From Ascoidea asiatica (taxonomy: Eukaryota > Ascomycota > Saccharomycetes > Ascoideales > Ascoideaceae): 64,000 nucleotides of DNA. The position numbers and the translations under genes are program-made. The stretch's first letter is position 1; every line of letters begins with the position of its first letter. Under the pieces are notes generated by a model, which saw only the letters and a program-made list of their open reading frames with translations, made no database searches and was not told the DNA's origin. Shown in pieces: positions 1-11,605 of this stretch. The stretch lies in contig BCKQ01000001.1 of the NCBI GenBank assembly GCA_001600695.1, positions 1,268,722 through 1,332,721 on the forward strand. Direction: 5' to 3'.

Positions 1-1208
1 TTTCTTTATTTGAGGATCGAGTAATGATTTGAAGGTATCTGAATTCTTATAAGGAATACTAGAAAACTGGAGCCATTTCCCAAATTTATCACCAATTCGA
101 CCGTTAATAAAAGTAATAATTCCGGCTGATACATAATGATTTATATCAGAACACTCCCTCAAATGATGTCCATTTGTTCCACAGAAAAAACATGATAAGC
201 CATTAGATTTAAAAGATGGTCTTTCTCTATTTTGATTTAAAATTTGGGAAACATTTATACTAAGACTTTTGAAATCGTTGATAAAATCTTCAGGTAGATC
301 TTTATTGTTATCTTGTAAGTATTTTGGACCATCATCACTAGTTATAGAAGAAGCGTAAGAAGTAGATTCTGAAGTTGATTCATTTGTTTGTGAGATATTG
401 TTTGTTTTTGGAAATTTAGTTAAGTTAGAGTTATAATTTGAGGTAGAATCATACTGTGATTCTATTTGTTGAGATTTTTTATGAGATTTTTCATATGAGA
501 AATGTGGATTAGATGGATCATGAGTTGCCAATGATGAATTTTCTTCAAGTTTCTGGCTAAATAGTTGCCAATTTTTATCAGGGTTACCAATTTTCCTGTT
601 TGAAGAAAGTTGTTGATGCAGTTTAGGGAAATGTGGTATAGTTAAAGTGAATAGGAAGGGGTACTTTGATCTGAAAAATTCGTAGATTGTTCTCCATGGA
701 ATTTTATTTCCCAAACTCTTTTGGTCATCAATCATATAGTCAATGATTGCAACTAAAGTACTGATTTCAAAATTGTATTCTTCGTTTGAGCTTGATTTTA
801 GATCGGTATAATTTTTTTCTAAAGTAGCCTTAAATTCATTATCCCTTTTAATTGGCTTAGGCATTCTTTTTAGTGCAGCATCATAGAGATCCCAATTAAT
901 TTTATATGTTCTTCCATACAGTAAGAATAACACTGTAAAAAGATGTGTAGCTTCTTTGAAACTTTTTCTTTTAAATGGTTGATAATTGAATATTCAGGAA
1001 TTGAGTATAGCTGGCACTGATCTTTGAAACCTTTCAAATAACTATTAATCATTTCCCAGTCAGGAATGTCTCCGACTGTAAGTGGAATATAATTAGTGAA
1101 TTGTCCTTGTTGAAAAAATATTTTCAATGCATTGAACTCACTTCCTGCTGATAGTCCAGCGTGAATAGGTAAGATTGGTCAAGTTGGTGAATCTGGAGGT
1201 GAGGACAT
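1..1208 (-). pseudogene. Degenerate LTR-retrotransposon gag (partial, runs off the window start)
   Basis: Read on the minus strand, the product ends in a CCHC zinc knuckle of spacing C-x2-C-x4-H-x4-C (positions 151-192), the nucleic-acid-binding motif of retroelement Gag. It is followed by a Tyr/Gly/Asn-Gly pattern that fungal Ty3/gypsy-type Gag proteins often carry after the knuckle. The only plausible start is the ATG at 1206-1208. Codon 10 of that frame is TGA (1179-1181). The first frame then runs from there to a stop at 870-872, while the knuckle-bearing frame is open from about 990 down to position 1. A frame break is therefore needed near 965-1000. No protease, integrase or reverse transcriptase is in the window because the element continues off the edge. 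I call it decayed; assignment to the gypsy group is an inference. Confidence 0.7.
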
Positions 1209-1385
1209 GATGATAAATAGTTAAATATAGTTTTTTTTTTTTTTTTTTCTTTTGTAGTTTATCTCCAGGGATATAAGAGATAATAAATATTGGTTTTAAA
1301 GCTTAGTAATAGTTGTAGTTGAGCTTGAATAACAGTAGTAGCAAATGGGTGATAGTAAGTAATATTGGATAATATAATAAGTGAT

Positions 1386-1800
1386 GCTTAATATAAGAAT
1401 CTAGCAATAATAGTAGATTATAATNAAAGTAGTTCTGAATATATTATAGTTAATGATANTGAATAATAGATCAATANAGNTTTATAATAATTGAAATAAA
1501 GTAAGGATCTGATAATAATAATCGAAAATAGTATATGATGATGAATAAATCTAGCAACTTTAAGCCAGTTTATAATAGTGAATAATAGATCAATTACTTA
1601 TAATAATTTCTAATTAAACTAATGATATGATAATAATAAATAATAATAGTATATGATAATAAATGATATTAGCAAGTTTATTCCAGTTTATAATATTAAA
1701 TAATAGATCAATTAGTTATAATAATTGACAAATAAGCTAATGATATGATAATAATAAATAATAATAGTATATAATAATAAATGATACTAGCAACTATATG
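1386..1800. repeat. AT-rich tandem array, about 118-bp period, roughly 3.3 copies
   Basis: Matching landmarks recur at constant spacing. The motif GATAATAATAA begins at 1511, 1629 and 1747. The motif AATAATAGATCAAT recurs near 1462, 1581 and 1699. TAGCAA recurs near 1552, 1670 and 1788. The spacing is 118-119 bp. The leftmost copy is more diverged and holds the window's N bases (1425, 1459, 1477, 1480), which suggests a collapsed or poorly polished repeat in the assembly. No coding potential is seen in it. Confidence 0.75.
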
Positions 1801-3659
1801 ACATTTAATAAAATTGATTAGCTAAAAAGATAAGTAATTAGCTAAAATGGATGCTGTGATAAATAAGAAGTTTTTCAGCAAATACTACCCGAAATATGAC
1901 CAACACTGTAATATTTGATAATTAATTTTGGAACAGAAAACAATAAAACTTGTAAAGATTCCTGCTAAGGTCCACCACTTTATCTGCTTACAAAACTCAG
2001 GTTTTTTTTATTCAATATAAAAAAAATAATATTTATTAATAAGTTGAGGTTGTTAAAAACAAATTGACTGATGATAATTCAAAAAGCAACAAAATTAAAA
2101 AGAAAAAAAAACGATTAAAGCTTTTTATAGTAAATTTTTTTTTTTTTTTTTTGAAATGATTATATGATTTGCACTTGCATTATTTAAGTTTTGAAACATT
2201 CTTTTAGTTTTATTATTACTGGAAATATCATTTGAATCATCAATAAAAAAAGTTGAGTCCTTATGTTGAACAAAAAATTTCAAAATAAAAGGGAGATAAA
2301 GTCCTAACTTATTTTTAACTTGTTTAATTGTTTCAATTAAAAAGGGCCAAGGTAAAATTATTAAGTTATTTGACATGGGATATAAATATTGAAGATTAAT
2401 AATAATGTAAAAAATAAATTAAAATAAAATTAAAATAATTATAAGTGTTTAAGTATCTGTTTATATATCATGCTGGTCTCCAAAAGGTAAACAAAGGTCT
2501 ACCTAATGGAGAAATAAATAAACAAACACGAAAATATAAAAAAATAAATAAACAAATTAATCACGTGATAAAATTTGAAACAAAAATTTGAAACATATAA
2601 TAGAAATTGAAACACATAATAAAAATTGAAACAGAAAATTGAAACAAAAAAATAATCACGGGATCATAACTTAGTATTATATAAACTGAGGTCAGAAATG
2701 ATTGTTGAAGCATTTCTGTCAACATTACCTGGCAAGTGCTCAGAAACTATCACACAAAAAACGTAATGCCATAGCCCAAAACTTAAGTTCTTGTTCTCTG
2801 CATGATGAATTTGTTCTCTGCGTCACTGTATGCACCAAATAAACCTAATCACTATTGTCTCAGCAACTCTTCTAAGTTCAAGATTTAGTTTGCACCTGAT
2901 TGGACAATTGCGCACTCCCCATATTTACTAATGAAACTACATCCTCGTATAATTCACTTCATAAATGGAAATTAAACTAATTCAACTTTTAAATTATTAT
3001 CGCTACGGAAACCAATGGAAACCAATGGAAACTAATGGAGACCAATATTATTACTTCAAATCCTGGAAATGGCTAATTTTAAGGAGTTCCTTAAAATACT
3101 TTTCAGTCTGTTCAATTGAGTTTCTGACTTCTCTGAAACATTATCTTTTTTTTTAGGATCCTTCATTTTTTATAAATATTGTAGCTGTGGATACCTCAAT
3201 TAAATTTCAAGTTTATGTAAAAATTAACAATGATAGAACAATTTTGATTACCATAAATAACTTTCTTAGAAATATAGTAAATTCTCGAATTTAGGGGATA
3301 ACTTCTTTGAGTTGAGTTTATAAACCCTTGTTTCTTTTGTGTGTTTTGTTTGAAATTTCAATTAACAAAATACAATAAAAATATAGTGTCGTCAAGTTTC
3401 AGAATTCTCTAGTACTAAGTAATCCAATGATTGATTCTTAAGAATTCAACAGGTTGAAATTTACAGTGATTTTATTTATATTCAGTAGCTTTAAAATTAT
3501 CCTGATTAGCCTCCTTGAAAATTGAATTTTGCAAAAGCTCTTTGAAGTTAAATAAAATTACGGACTCAAAAATAGAAATTAATCTTTCATTTTTTTGATA
3601 TCTATTATTACTCCTATGATATTATATATACTCTATTATTATTATTATTATTATTATTA

Positions 3660-3705
<46 letters not shown>

Positions 3706-4306
3706 TTTCTTTATCAGTAATGCTTATGTTTGCTTGACAGAATCATATTGCTGGAATTGAAAACTTTTACTCTTCATTATTATCATTTATTTCTTATTCT
3801 TAATTCTTTCCTTAAAACATTGAATCAAAGTTGAAAAATTTCATCAAAAGTATATGATTTTTTTTGCTCAAAAAGATTTACTTTGATCTCAGATAACTTA
3901 ATAGCCTAATACTCTTTGGCAAGATCAAAGATAGTTTTCGATCTGATTGAAGAGATTAAATAAATTAAAGTAAAATAAAATAAAATTAATTTGGATAAGA
4001 TCAAGCTATAATATCACGTGCCGCGAAAAAGGACAGCATTTATCTCGGTGAAAGAGGTGTAAAGGCGCTTAGAACGAATATTAAGATAATATCTGCTAAA
4101 CTATGTAAATGAAATATCCAGGAACGGTTTATTCTTAAAGGAGTATTGAATGATTTCTAATTACCAACAGAAACAATTAAACAATTTACCAATTATGCTG
4201 AGTATACTTTTCATCAATTGAAATAAATAATTAAATCAAATAGATATATCACCAATAAATAAGTAAAGTTATCATCTCAATATTCATAATAACCATCAAT
4301 TAATCA
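1801..4306. other. Gene-free AT-rich intergenic region upstream of SEC3
   Basis: No convincing gene is seen. A minus-strand ORF at 2125-2376 (83 residues, Lys-rich tail) has no family I recognise and lies in low-complexity DNA; I leave it as doubtful. Short repeats include GAAAC-spaced repeats (2575-2650), a 12-bp GGAAACCAAT-like repeat (3007-3046) and a TTA microsatellite (about 3640-3702). CACGTG occurs at 2562-2567 and, as a likely SEC3 promoter element, at 4015-4020. GGTCTC/GAGACC cores occur at 2475-2480 and 3038-3043. Confidence 0.6.
4015..4020. promoter_or_regulatory. CACGTG element upstream of SEC3
   Basis: A perfect CACGTG palindrome lies 287 bases before the SEC3 start, followed by a short GC-rich stretch. 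In yeasts this sequence binds bHLH factors such as Cbf1 or Pho4. Binding here is inferred from sequence only. Confidence 0.4.
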
Positions 4307-7300
4307 ATGAAATCTGTTCAAAGGCAATTATCTAATTTGCGAAATTCTGCAGGTTCTCCTTCTTCTCCTGCTAGATCAAATAGTAATGATAATGGTTTAA
4401 CTTTGGCTCAACAGTATGATTATGATAGAAATAGTTTAATTAAATATTGTTTTTCAAGATATGATAAAGATGGTGTTTTACATGAAAATTATATTACTCA
4501 TGTTAGAATAATTGAGGATTCTCATTATCCTTCTTTAAAACCACCTCCAACTTCAAATCCACATAATAAAAAAAGTCGTATTTTAACATTAGGTGTAAAA
4601 CGAACAGGTAGAGTTAGATTACATAAAGGTAGAGAAAATAATGATAAATCTTTTCAAGTCGGTAGAACTTGGGATTTAGAAGAATTATCTGTAATTCAAT
4701 TAGATTCTGCAAGTCAAACTGGTTTTATTATTGTTCTAGGTAAACCTTATTATTGGGAAACAAATTCAAATAGAGAAAGAGCTGTATTTCTTAAAAGTGT
4801 TTGTAGTATATATTCCAAATATAAACATGGTCAGTTACCAAAACTTATAGAATTTGACAAACCAACCTTAGCTGAAATATATTCTGTTGCTGCCATGGAA
4901 AAATCTCAAGGAAATCAAGGAAATCAATCTAATCAAACACCTCCCGCAGTAAGATCTCCAACTCGTACATCAATTCAAAGCAGTCATAAATCTTTATCTC
5001 ACACTCCTCATAATCCCAATAAAATATCAAGTCCTTCCAAATCAATACAATCTAGTTATTCCCAAAACACTCAAATTACTCAAAATACTCAAAATTCACA
5101 ATCTACTCAAAATTCCTCTCCTTTTCCTTTTCAAAAAACTCAATCTCAAGCCATACCAACTTCATATAGAGGAGATATGTCTTTTTCAAGAAAAAATTCT
5201 CAAGCAAATATTCTGCCAGAACAAAGAAATCCCCATGGGAATCAAAATTTTCAACCAATAAATAAATCTAATAGTCATACTCCTTATAATTCATCTCCAA
5301 ATTCACAAATACAACCTCATGGTTCTCAGAATTCTTTACCAATTCAGCAATATAATCAATCACATCCACCACATTCTTCTCAACTTTCTCAAATTTCCCA
5401 AATTTCTCAAGTTCCTCTGTTGAACTATCCTCACCAAAAACCACTACAACCTCAATCTCCAATATCAAATAATAACTTCAGGAAAATGCAGAGGAAACCA
5501 TCACAACAGCCATTACAACAACCTTATCAACAACCATTTCAGCAATCACAACAGCCACCACAACAATCATCACCTCGACAATTGAAACAACCAATACAAA
5601 TGCAAAAACCACTTCAAAAGCCTACACTGGTTTCAGCTCCAACTCAAATAAATCAAAAATTACCAGAACCTCAACCTTTACAACCATCGGTTAAACCCAA
5701 ATTTAATCAATCCCAAAAATATTCAGATTCTTACAGTGATGTAATTAAAAATAGTTCTTTAGCAAATCTAAATAACATTAAAAATGTCAAAGAAAACACT
5801 CCTTCAGATAATATTGCATCAATTTCTCCTTCAATAATAGGAAACAGATCAAGAAAAGGTTCAATATTAAATAATCCTAAATTCAAACAGTTTGAGCAAA
5901 TTAATAATGCCTCTCCCACTAGTACAAATAACACTCTAAAGAAAAACTTAGCTGGAAGTGTAAGCCAAAGAAAAAATATGTTTGATGGTAAGCCTGAACC
6001 ATTAGTAAATAATACATTTAATAAATCAACTTCTATGAGATCAAATTTCAAGGATTTATCTCAGACACCTGAACAAAAATCAAATTCCGGCGAATCGTAT
6101 TCTATTCCTCCTCTTAATATACCTAAACAGCGAAAAAATAATTTGCCGAGTGAAAAAAATTCCTTGAAGGGTCAAGCAATAAATTCTACTATGCCAGATT
6201 ATGCCCAAAGCTCAACTGTTCAAAAAGAAAATTCTCAAATGCCAAAAATTGCTATAGAGACCTCAACTTCTGTCAATTCTAGCGATTATAAACCAGGACA
6301 AATAACTCCTTTGAAATCAGTACCTTCAATTGATTTTTCTTCGAAGAATAGTTTCAAAGAAACTTCTGTCAAGGTAGCCCCTCCTACTTTGCCAAGTTTT
6401 GAGGTTACTCCTAGTTTTCAAATCACCGATTCTTATGAGTCAAATAAAAATCTTATTAGTAACAGTTCCTATTCAGAAACTAATAGTTCTAATCAAACAA
6501 CAGAAGAAAAATCTGGTAAGGGTTCAAATGAAGACTCTGAATCAGAATTTAGAGGGCATCAGCATAGCTCTTCCATAGCTAGCATTCAATTCAAGAGCCG
6601 TAGATCTCAACACAAAGATTTGGATATCGATAATGAGGAAGATGATATAGTTAATTTTTTTGATACTGTGACAAGTACCAAATCTGATAATGGCTTCACT
6701 AATTCAAATGCTGTTATCGAGGATGTTCTGAACTCAAATTTTCAAGATGATACGATCAATAACAATGAATCTGATCTTGACGATAGTCTTTCTGAACTCG
6801 ATGATTTAAATGAAAAAGATACTACATTAGAAGCCCCTCAAAATGCACGTACCTTGAAGTTTGCAGATGATAAAACCAGTTCAATAAATAATGCTTCTAA
6901 ATCAAAACATAAAAGAACTGGATCTACCCTGTCTTTGAGAACTCAAATGTCACCATTAGAAGAGTTATTAGATGAAATAGATTGGAAGAGCTCTGATGAT
7001 GCCAATACTATAGAAAAGAAATTGTTGAAAGCTTTATCAGAAACTGAATATGAAAGCATGAATTCTCTTATTAATGTCTCACTGAATTATTCTCAAATCA
7101 ATGAGTCTATGATGGCCTCAATTTCTGAATGTGATAAACTTGAGCCTCTTTTAACATTTTTCGAAGTAGAACTTAATGGTTTCCAAGATGATATAAATTA
7201 TATTGAAAGACAAGGCCATGGTTTGCAAGTTAAAACAACTAACAAAAAATTATTATGGAATCAATTAAAAAACATTCTAGCTAATGTCAATCTTTCTGAT

Positions 7301-9433
7301 GATGAATTACAAATTCTCCAATATAATAAATTATCAAGTTCTAGTGAAGTTCAAATAGTTGAAAATATTTTAGTCAATCTTTATGGAGCTATAAAAACTA
7401 TTAGAGGAGAAAATCTTAACAAAGATTTAGCAGCAAAGGGAGATTTCGACTCTCTTGGAGATCAACAGGAAGATTTTGGCGAAATGAAGGCCCTACAAGA
7501 AAGAAGAAATAATTATGAGAAAGTTACTAGTTTTTTTATAGGGAGATTCAATAATATAATAGAAGAGAAATTCAGATATGTATGTAATGAGCTGGAAACC
7601 TATTTTGATAGATTATTAATTCAATATTCAGATCTTACAAAATTGAAAGAGAACTTAGATTTTACTAGTATTATTGAGTTCCAAACTAAACAGTTGGCTC
7701 AACTTCTTGAATTCAGTGGAGTTATTTTTTTTATTAAGGAAATTTCGGTCAATGATTTTCATAGTTTAATTAAGATGTATCAAAATATGTTTGGAAAACT
7801 ATATCATCGATTAATAACATCATATAAAAATAATTTAAATAAAGTTATAACTGGAACTTTATCAGAGTATCATTTAACAGCTGTTTTTGATTTGGCTGGA
7901 AATGGACGAGAAAATGTTTTAAATAGACTTAATTCTTTCAAAAAGCCAGTGGAGAAACAAAAAGTTGGATTAATGAGAAGTCAAACATTATCAAAATTAA
8001 GAGGAGGAATTGAGAAAAGTAAAAAGAATAAAGAAACTCTGATTATGGAAGAACCTAATGAAGCCGTTAAGCAATTTAAGATTCTTAATTCATTTTCGAA
8101 TAAATTTGAAATTTTAGCTCATTCGCTTTTAAGTAAGTTCATTAGTGGTACTATCCAGTTGATGATTTATCAACAGGATTTTATTGTTGATTTTTTTCAT
8201 TTATCATCATATGACTATAATAACTTTAAAGATTATTTGAAAAAGAATACAGTTCCAAAAGATAGAATAGAAAAATACCTTTCTAAAGAAAAATTCTATG
8301 ATGAAAGAATGGAATTGAATCAGGAAAGTTCTAATACTATTTTAAGCCTACTCAGTGGAATATTTTCGAATGATCTTAATACAATGGTTAATTATTTTCA
8401 AGATTTTGTTTCTCAGAATATGCTTTTAGCTCCTGTTATTATTTTAGAATTTGAAAGATATAATAGAGAACTTAATCCAGGTAATCAAGAATTGATTTTA
8501 AAGGGTCTTGTTACTAAAAGTTTGAATAAATTAAGAGCAAGTTGGTCTTCTTATATTGGTAACCAAATCAGAGCTACGGAAAAAAATTTACATATGGGAC
8601 TTGATACAACTAAAAGAGTAGGTATCTTATTTTCTGTTAAATTGTTACCGGAGTTCATTGCCGAAATAGAGTCAACTATAAAATTTTCTGATTTAGGGTA
8701 TGGAGAAATCAATGAGTTTGATGTTAGAGATATGTTAGACAAATCTTATACCGATCTTTCTAGTAGTTTCTCTAAAAGTTTTGAAAAGGGGTTAATAGAT
8801 TGTGCAACTATAGTTATAAGTTATACATCTGGAATAATTGATGAAAGTATTTCAGGAATTTCCAATAAAATGAAATTCCATTCATCAGATGAGCATGATG
8901 AAAAGTCTAAATTAAACAAAGCAATTAATCTATTCCGAAATACAAATTATTTAATTGAAAAATTCTCTTTAACAGATAATGCTTCGTTATTACGATTTAG
9001 ATCTAGTTGTACTAAAATTTATAAACAAGCTTTAAACATTTATGTCAATTTAATTTTACAAAGACCTATTGGAAAACTTATTGAGTTTGTTGAAGGAATT
9101 GAAAATGCAGTTAAAAGCCAAAGTGATTCAGGGAAAGTGGTTGATCCAACAAAAATTTCAGGCTACAGTAAATCATCTTTGAAAAAATTACTAAGTATAT
9201 ATGATGTTAAAGAACTTGCTAGAGGTAAAGAAATTTTATATAAAAGAGTTGAAAAACATTTAATTCTTGAAGAAAAACAGAATGATCTTAGTTGTTTCAA
9301 TATAAATGATCTTGAAGTTAAAAAACTAGAAGAAGAATTATTCAAAAAAGTTTGGAAAGTAATTGAAGACAAATATTCTTCACTATCCACCCGAATAAAA
9401 TCACTAGCAGAGTTGTATAATATAGATATATAG
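4307..9433 (+). CDS. SEC3: Exocyst complex component Sec3
   Basis: This is a subunit of the exocyst, which tethers secretory vesicles to sites of exocytosis on the plasma membrane. Residues about 35-190 match the Sec3 N-terminal cryptic PH domain, which binds PI(4,5)P2 and Rho-type GTPases; the segments YCFSRYDKDG, LTLGVKRTGRVRLHKG and RTWDLEELSVIQLD are visible. Residues about 195-750 are a Ser/Asn/Gln/Pro-rich disordered region with SPF, QQP and QISQ repeats. From about 880 onward the protein is helical and matches the C-terminal exocyst rod. The length, 1708 residues, exceeds that of S. cerevisiae Sec3 (about 1336); the excess is mainly in the disordered linker. The ATG is the first in frame. 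It is a single uninterrupted ORF and stops with TAG. Confidence 0.92.
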   Translation: MKSVQRQLSNLRNSAGSPSSPARSNSNDNGLTLAQQYDYDRNSLIKYCFSRYDKDGVLHENYITHVRIIEDSHYPSLKPPPTSNPHNKKSRILTLGVKRTGRVRLHKGRENNDKSFQVGRTWDLEELSVIQLDSASQTGFIIVLGKPYYWETNSNRERAVFLKSVCSIYSKYKHGQLPKLIEFDKPTLAEIYSVAAMEKSQGNQGNQSNQTPPAVRSPTRTSIQSSHKSLSHTPHNPNKISSPSKSIQSSYSQNTQITQNTQNSQSTQNSSPFPFQKTQSQAIPTSYRGDMSFSRKNSQANILPEQRNPHGNQNFQPINKSNSHTPYNSSPNSQIQPHGSQNSLPIQQYNQSHPPHSSQLSQISQISQVPLLNYPHQKPLQPQSPISNNNFRKMQRKPSQQPLQQPYQQPFQQSQQPPQQSSPRQLKQPIQMQKPLQKPTLVSAPTQINQKLPEPQPLQPSVKPKFNQSQKYSDSYSDVIKNSSLANLNNIKNVKENTPSDNIASISPSIIGNRSRKGSILNNPKFKQFEQINNASPTSTNNTLKKNLAGSVSQRKNMFDGKPEPLVNNTFNKSTSMRSNFKDLSQTPEQKSNSGESYSIPPLNIPKQRKNNLPSEKNSLKGQAINSTMPDYAQSSTVQKENSQMPKIAIETSTSVNSSDYKPGQITPLKSVPSIDFSSKNSFKETSVKVAPPTLPSFEVTPSFQITDSYESNKNLISNSSYSETNSSNQTTEEKSGKGSNEDSESEFRGHQHSSSIASIQFKSRRSQHKDLDIDNEEDDIVNFFDTVTSTKSDNGFTNSNAVIEDVLNSNFQDDTINNNESDLDDSLSELDDLNEKDTTLEAPQNARTLKFADDKTSSINNASKSKHKRTGSTLSLRTQMSPLEELLDEIDWKSSDDANTIEKKLLKALSETEYESMNSLINVSLNYSQINESMMASISECDKLEPLLTFFEVELNGFQDDINYIERQGHGLQVKTTNKKLLWNQLKNILANVNLSDDELQILQYNKLSSSSEVQIVENILVNLYGAIKTIRGENLNKDLAAKGDFDSLGDQQEDFGEMKALQERRNNYEKVTSFFIGRFNNIIEEKFRYVCNELETYFDRLLIQYSDLTKLKENLDFTSIIEFQTKQLAQLLEFSGVIFFIKEISVNDFHSLIKMYQNMFGKLYHRLITSYKNNLNKVITGTLSEYHLTAVFDLAGNGRENVLNRLNSFKKPVEKQKVGLMRSQTLSKLRGGIEKSKKNKETLIMEEPNEAVKQFKILNSFSNKFEILAHSLLSKFISGTIQLMIYQQDFIVDFFHLSSYDYNNFKDYLKKNTVPKDRIEKYLSKEKFYDERMELNQESSNTILSLLSGIFSNDLNTMVNYFQDFVSQNMLLAPVIILEFERYNRELNPGNQELILKGLVTKSLNKLRASWSSYIGNQIRATEKNLHMGLDTTKRVGILFSVKLLPEFIAEIESTIKFSDLGYGEINEFDVRDMLDKSYTDLSSSFSKSFEKGLIDCATIVISYTSGIIDESISGISNKMKFHSSDEHDEKSKLNKAINLFRNTNYLIEKFSLTDNASLLRFRSSCTKIYKQALNIYVNLILQRPIGKLIEFVEGIENAVKSQSDSGKVVDPTKISGYSKSSLKKLLSIYDVKELARGKEILYKRVEKHLILEEKQNDLSCFNINDLEVKKLEEELFKKVWKVIEDKYSSLSTRIKSLAELYNIDI

Positions 9434-9780
9434 CCATAGCTTCAAAATTTAAACTTTTAATGTTTTATTATTCTTTTAATTTTTGATATTTATATTCAAA
9501 CTTAAGATTTAGGCTTTAAAGTATATATAAAAAAAAAAATGTTTTCGGGAAGCTGATTGGACGGGTTGGAGAAACCGAGAATAATATAAACACACAGAAA
9601 GGGCACGTGATTTTCGTACCTAAAATAAAACTCGAATTTGCTCATTGATTTTTGATTTTAATTTTTGATTTTAAATTGGATTGAAGAAGAGAAAAAAAAA
9701 ATTTATTTTAACAACATCGATATTTTGTGATTATTAAACAAAAATAATAAAAAAGAAAGTAATAAACAATTTCTTCAATA
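9434..9780. promoter_or_regulatory. SEC3-ADE2 intergenic region, ADE2 promoter
   Basis: Both flanking genes point the same way, so this is the SEC3 3' end plus the ADE2 promoter. It contains an inverted CCAAT box (ATTGG, near 9557) and a perfect CACGTG at 9604-9609, 172 bases before the ADE2 ATG. An A-rich tract precedes the start codon. Factor identities are inferred. Confidence 0.45.
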
Positions 9781-11484
9781 ATGGATAGTAAAGTTTTAGG
9801 TATTTTAGGTGGTGGCCAACTTGGTCGTATGCTTTTAGAAGCTTCAAATCGTTTAAATATCAAAACTATTATTTTAGATTCCGGGAATAATACAAGTGCT
9901 AAACAAATATCAAATGCAGAACATATTGATGGATCTTTTAAAAATCCTGAAGATATTCAAAAACTTTGTGATATTTGTGATGTAGTAACTATTGAAATTG
10001 AACATATTAATGCTGACTATCTTTTAGAACTTCAAAAGACTAATCCAAAAATTGAATTTTATCCATCCCCAAAAGTTATTAAATTAATTCAAGATAAATA
10101 TAATCAAAAATTACATTTAATTGAAAACGATATTAAAGTTGCAGAATCATTATCAGTTGAACCAAATTATGAATCATTAATAAATGTTGGAGAAAAATTT
10201 GGTTATCCATTTATGTTAAAATCAAGAACAATGGCTTATGATGGTAGAGGAAATTTTGTTGTTAAGAATAAAGAAGAAATTTCAAAAGGATTAGAATTCT
10301 TAAAAAATAATAAATTATTATATGCAGAAAAATGGTGCCCTTTTATAAAAGAATTAGCTGTAATGGTATTATTAACAAAAAATGGAGAAATTTTAACATA
10401 TCCAACAGTTGAAACAATTCATAAAAATAATATTTGTGATATTGTTTATGCACCAGCAGAAATTTCTAAAAAAATTCAAATTGATGCACAAAATTTAGCT
10501 AAAAATGCAGTTAAATCATTTTCAAATGCAGGAGCAGGAATTTTTGGAGTTGAAATGTTTTTATTAGAAAATGGAGAATTATTAATTAATGAAATTGCTC
10601 CAAGACCACATAATTCAGGACATTATACAATTGATGCATGTGTTTGTTCACAATTTGAGGCACATATTAGATCAGTTTTAGGATTACCAATACCAAAAGA
10701 TTTAACAAAATTTTCAACAAGTATAACTAATGCAATAATGTATAATGTTATTGGTGATAAAATACCAAATAAAGAATTGGAATCATGTAAAAGAGCATTA
10801 GAAACTTCAAAATCATCAGTTTATCTTTATGGAAAATCAACAAGATTTGAAAGAAAAGTTGGACATATAAATATTATTGGAGATTCAATGGAAGAATGTA
10901 AAGAAAAATTAAATTATATAATTAATGGTGAAATAATTGTTGAAAAAAAAAATAATTTAATTACAGGAATTTCAAAAAATCCATTAATTGGAATTATTAT
11001 GGGATCAGATTCAGATTTACCAGTAATGTCAATTGGAGCAAATATTTTAAAAAAATTTAATATACCATTTGAAATTACTATAGTTTCAGCACATAGAACA
11101 CCATTACGTATGGTTGAATATAGTAAAAAAGCATCAGATAGAGGAATTAAAGTAATTATTGCAGGAGCAGGAGGAGCAGCGCATTTACCAGGAATGGTTG
11201 CATCAATGACAATATTACCAGTTATTGGAGTACCAATTAAAGGATCAAGTTTAGAAGGAGTTGATTCATTATATTCAATTGTTCAAATGCCAAGAGGTAT
11301 ACCAGTTGCAACCGTTGCAATTAATAATTCAACTAATGCAGTTTTATTAGCTATAAGAATTTTATCAACATTTATACCAGAATATAAAGATAAATTAAGT
11401 GAATATGTTAAAAGTATGGAAAATGAAGTTAATAAAAAAATTGAAAAAATTGAAAGTATTGGATATGAAGCGTATAATAAATAG
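9781..11484 (+). CDS. ADE2: Phosphoribosylaminoimidazole carboxylase (AIR carboxylase)
   Basis: This purine-biosynthesis enzyme converts AIR to CAIR in the cytosol. It is a two-domain fusion as in other fungi. The N-terminal PurK-like ATP-grasp part starts with [11 protein letters not shown] (residues 7-17) and contains [13 protein letters not shown] near residue 360. The C-terminal PurE-like part begins near residue 400 with [13 protein letters not shown] and includes SAHRTP and GGAAHLPGM. The length of 567 residues matches yeast Ade2 (571). There are no internal breaks. Leucine codons are almost all TTA and no CTG was noticed. It is convergent with the CSN7-like gene, with 121 bases between the two stops. 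In S. cerevisiae ADE2 loss gives red colonies. Confidence 0.97.
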   Translation: MDSKVLGILGGGQLGRMLLEASNRLNIKTIILDSGNNTSAKQISNAEHIDGSFKNPEDIQKLCDICDVVTIEIEHINADYLLELQKTNPKIEFYPSPKVIKLIQDKYNQKLHLIENDIKVAESLSVEPNYESLINVGEKFGYPFMLKSRTMAYDGRGNFVVKNKEEISKGLEFLKNNKLLYAEKWCPFIKELAVMVLLTKNGEILTYPTVETIHKNNICDIVYAPAEISKKIQIDAQNLAKNAVKSFSNAGAGIFGVEMFLLENGELLINEIAPRPHNSGHYTIDACVCSQFEAHIRSVLGLPIPKDLTKFSTSITNAIMYNVIGDKIPNKELESCKRALETSKSSVYLYGKSTRFERKVGHINIIGDSMEECKEKLNYIINGEIIVEKKNNLITGISKNPLIGIIMGSDSDLPVMSIGANILKKFNIPFEITIVSAHRTPLRMVEYSKKASDRGIKVIIAGAGGAAHLPGMVASMTILPVIGVPIKGSSLEGVDSLYSIVQMPRGIPVATVAINNSTNAVLLAIRILSTFIPEYKDKLSEYVKSMENEVNKKIEKIESIGYEAYNK

Positions 11485-11605
11485 ATAGATAAATATTTCA
11501 TTTAAGTTATATATTTTATTTTATACTGTATATATTTATATACAGTATATAATATTTACATTTTTTATATATCTTTTTTTTAAATTATTAATATTATTAT
11601 TGTGA

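Noticed and set aside
1209..1390. LTR next to the gag relic
   Set aside because: No TG...CA ends, target duplication or primer-binding sequence could be seen; only poly-T and AT-rich sequence.
1386..4306. Centromere hypothesis for the AT-rich repeat and gene-free DNA
   Set aside because: There is no inverted repeat or known point-centromere arrangement; the CACGTG at 2562 alone is not enough.
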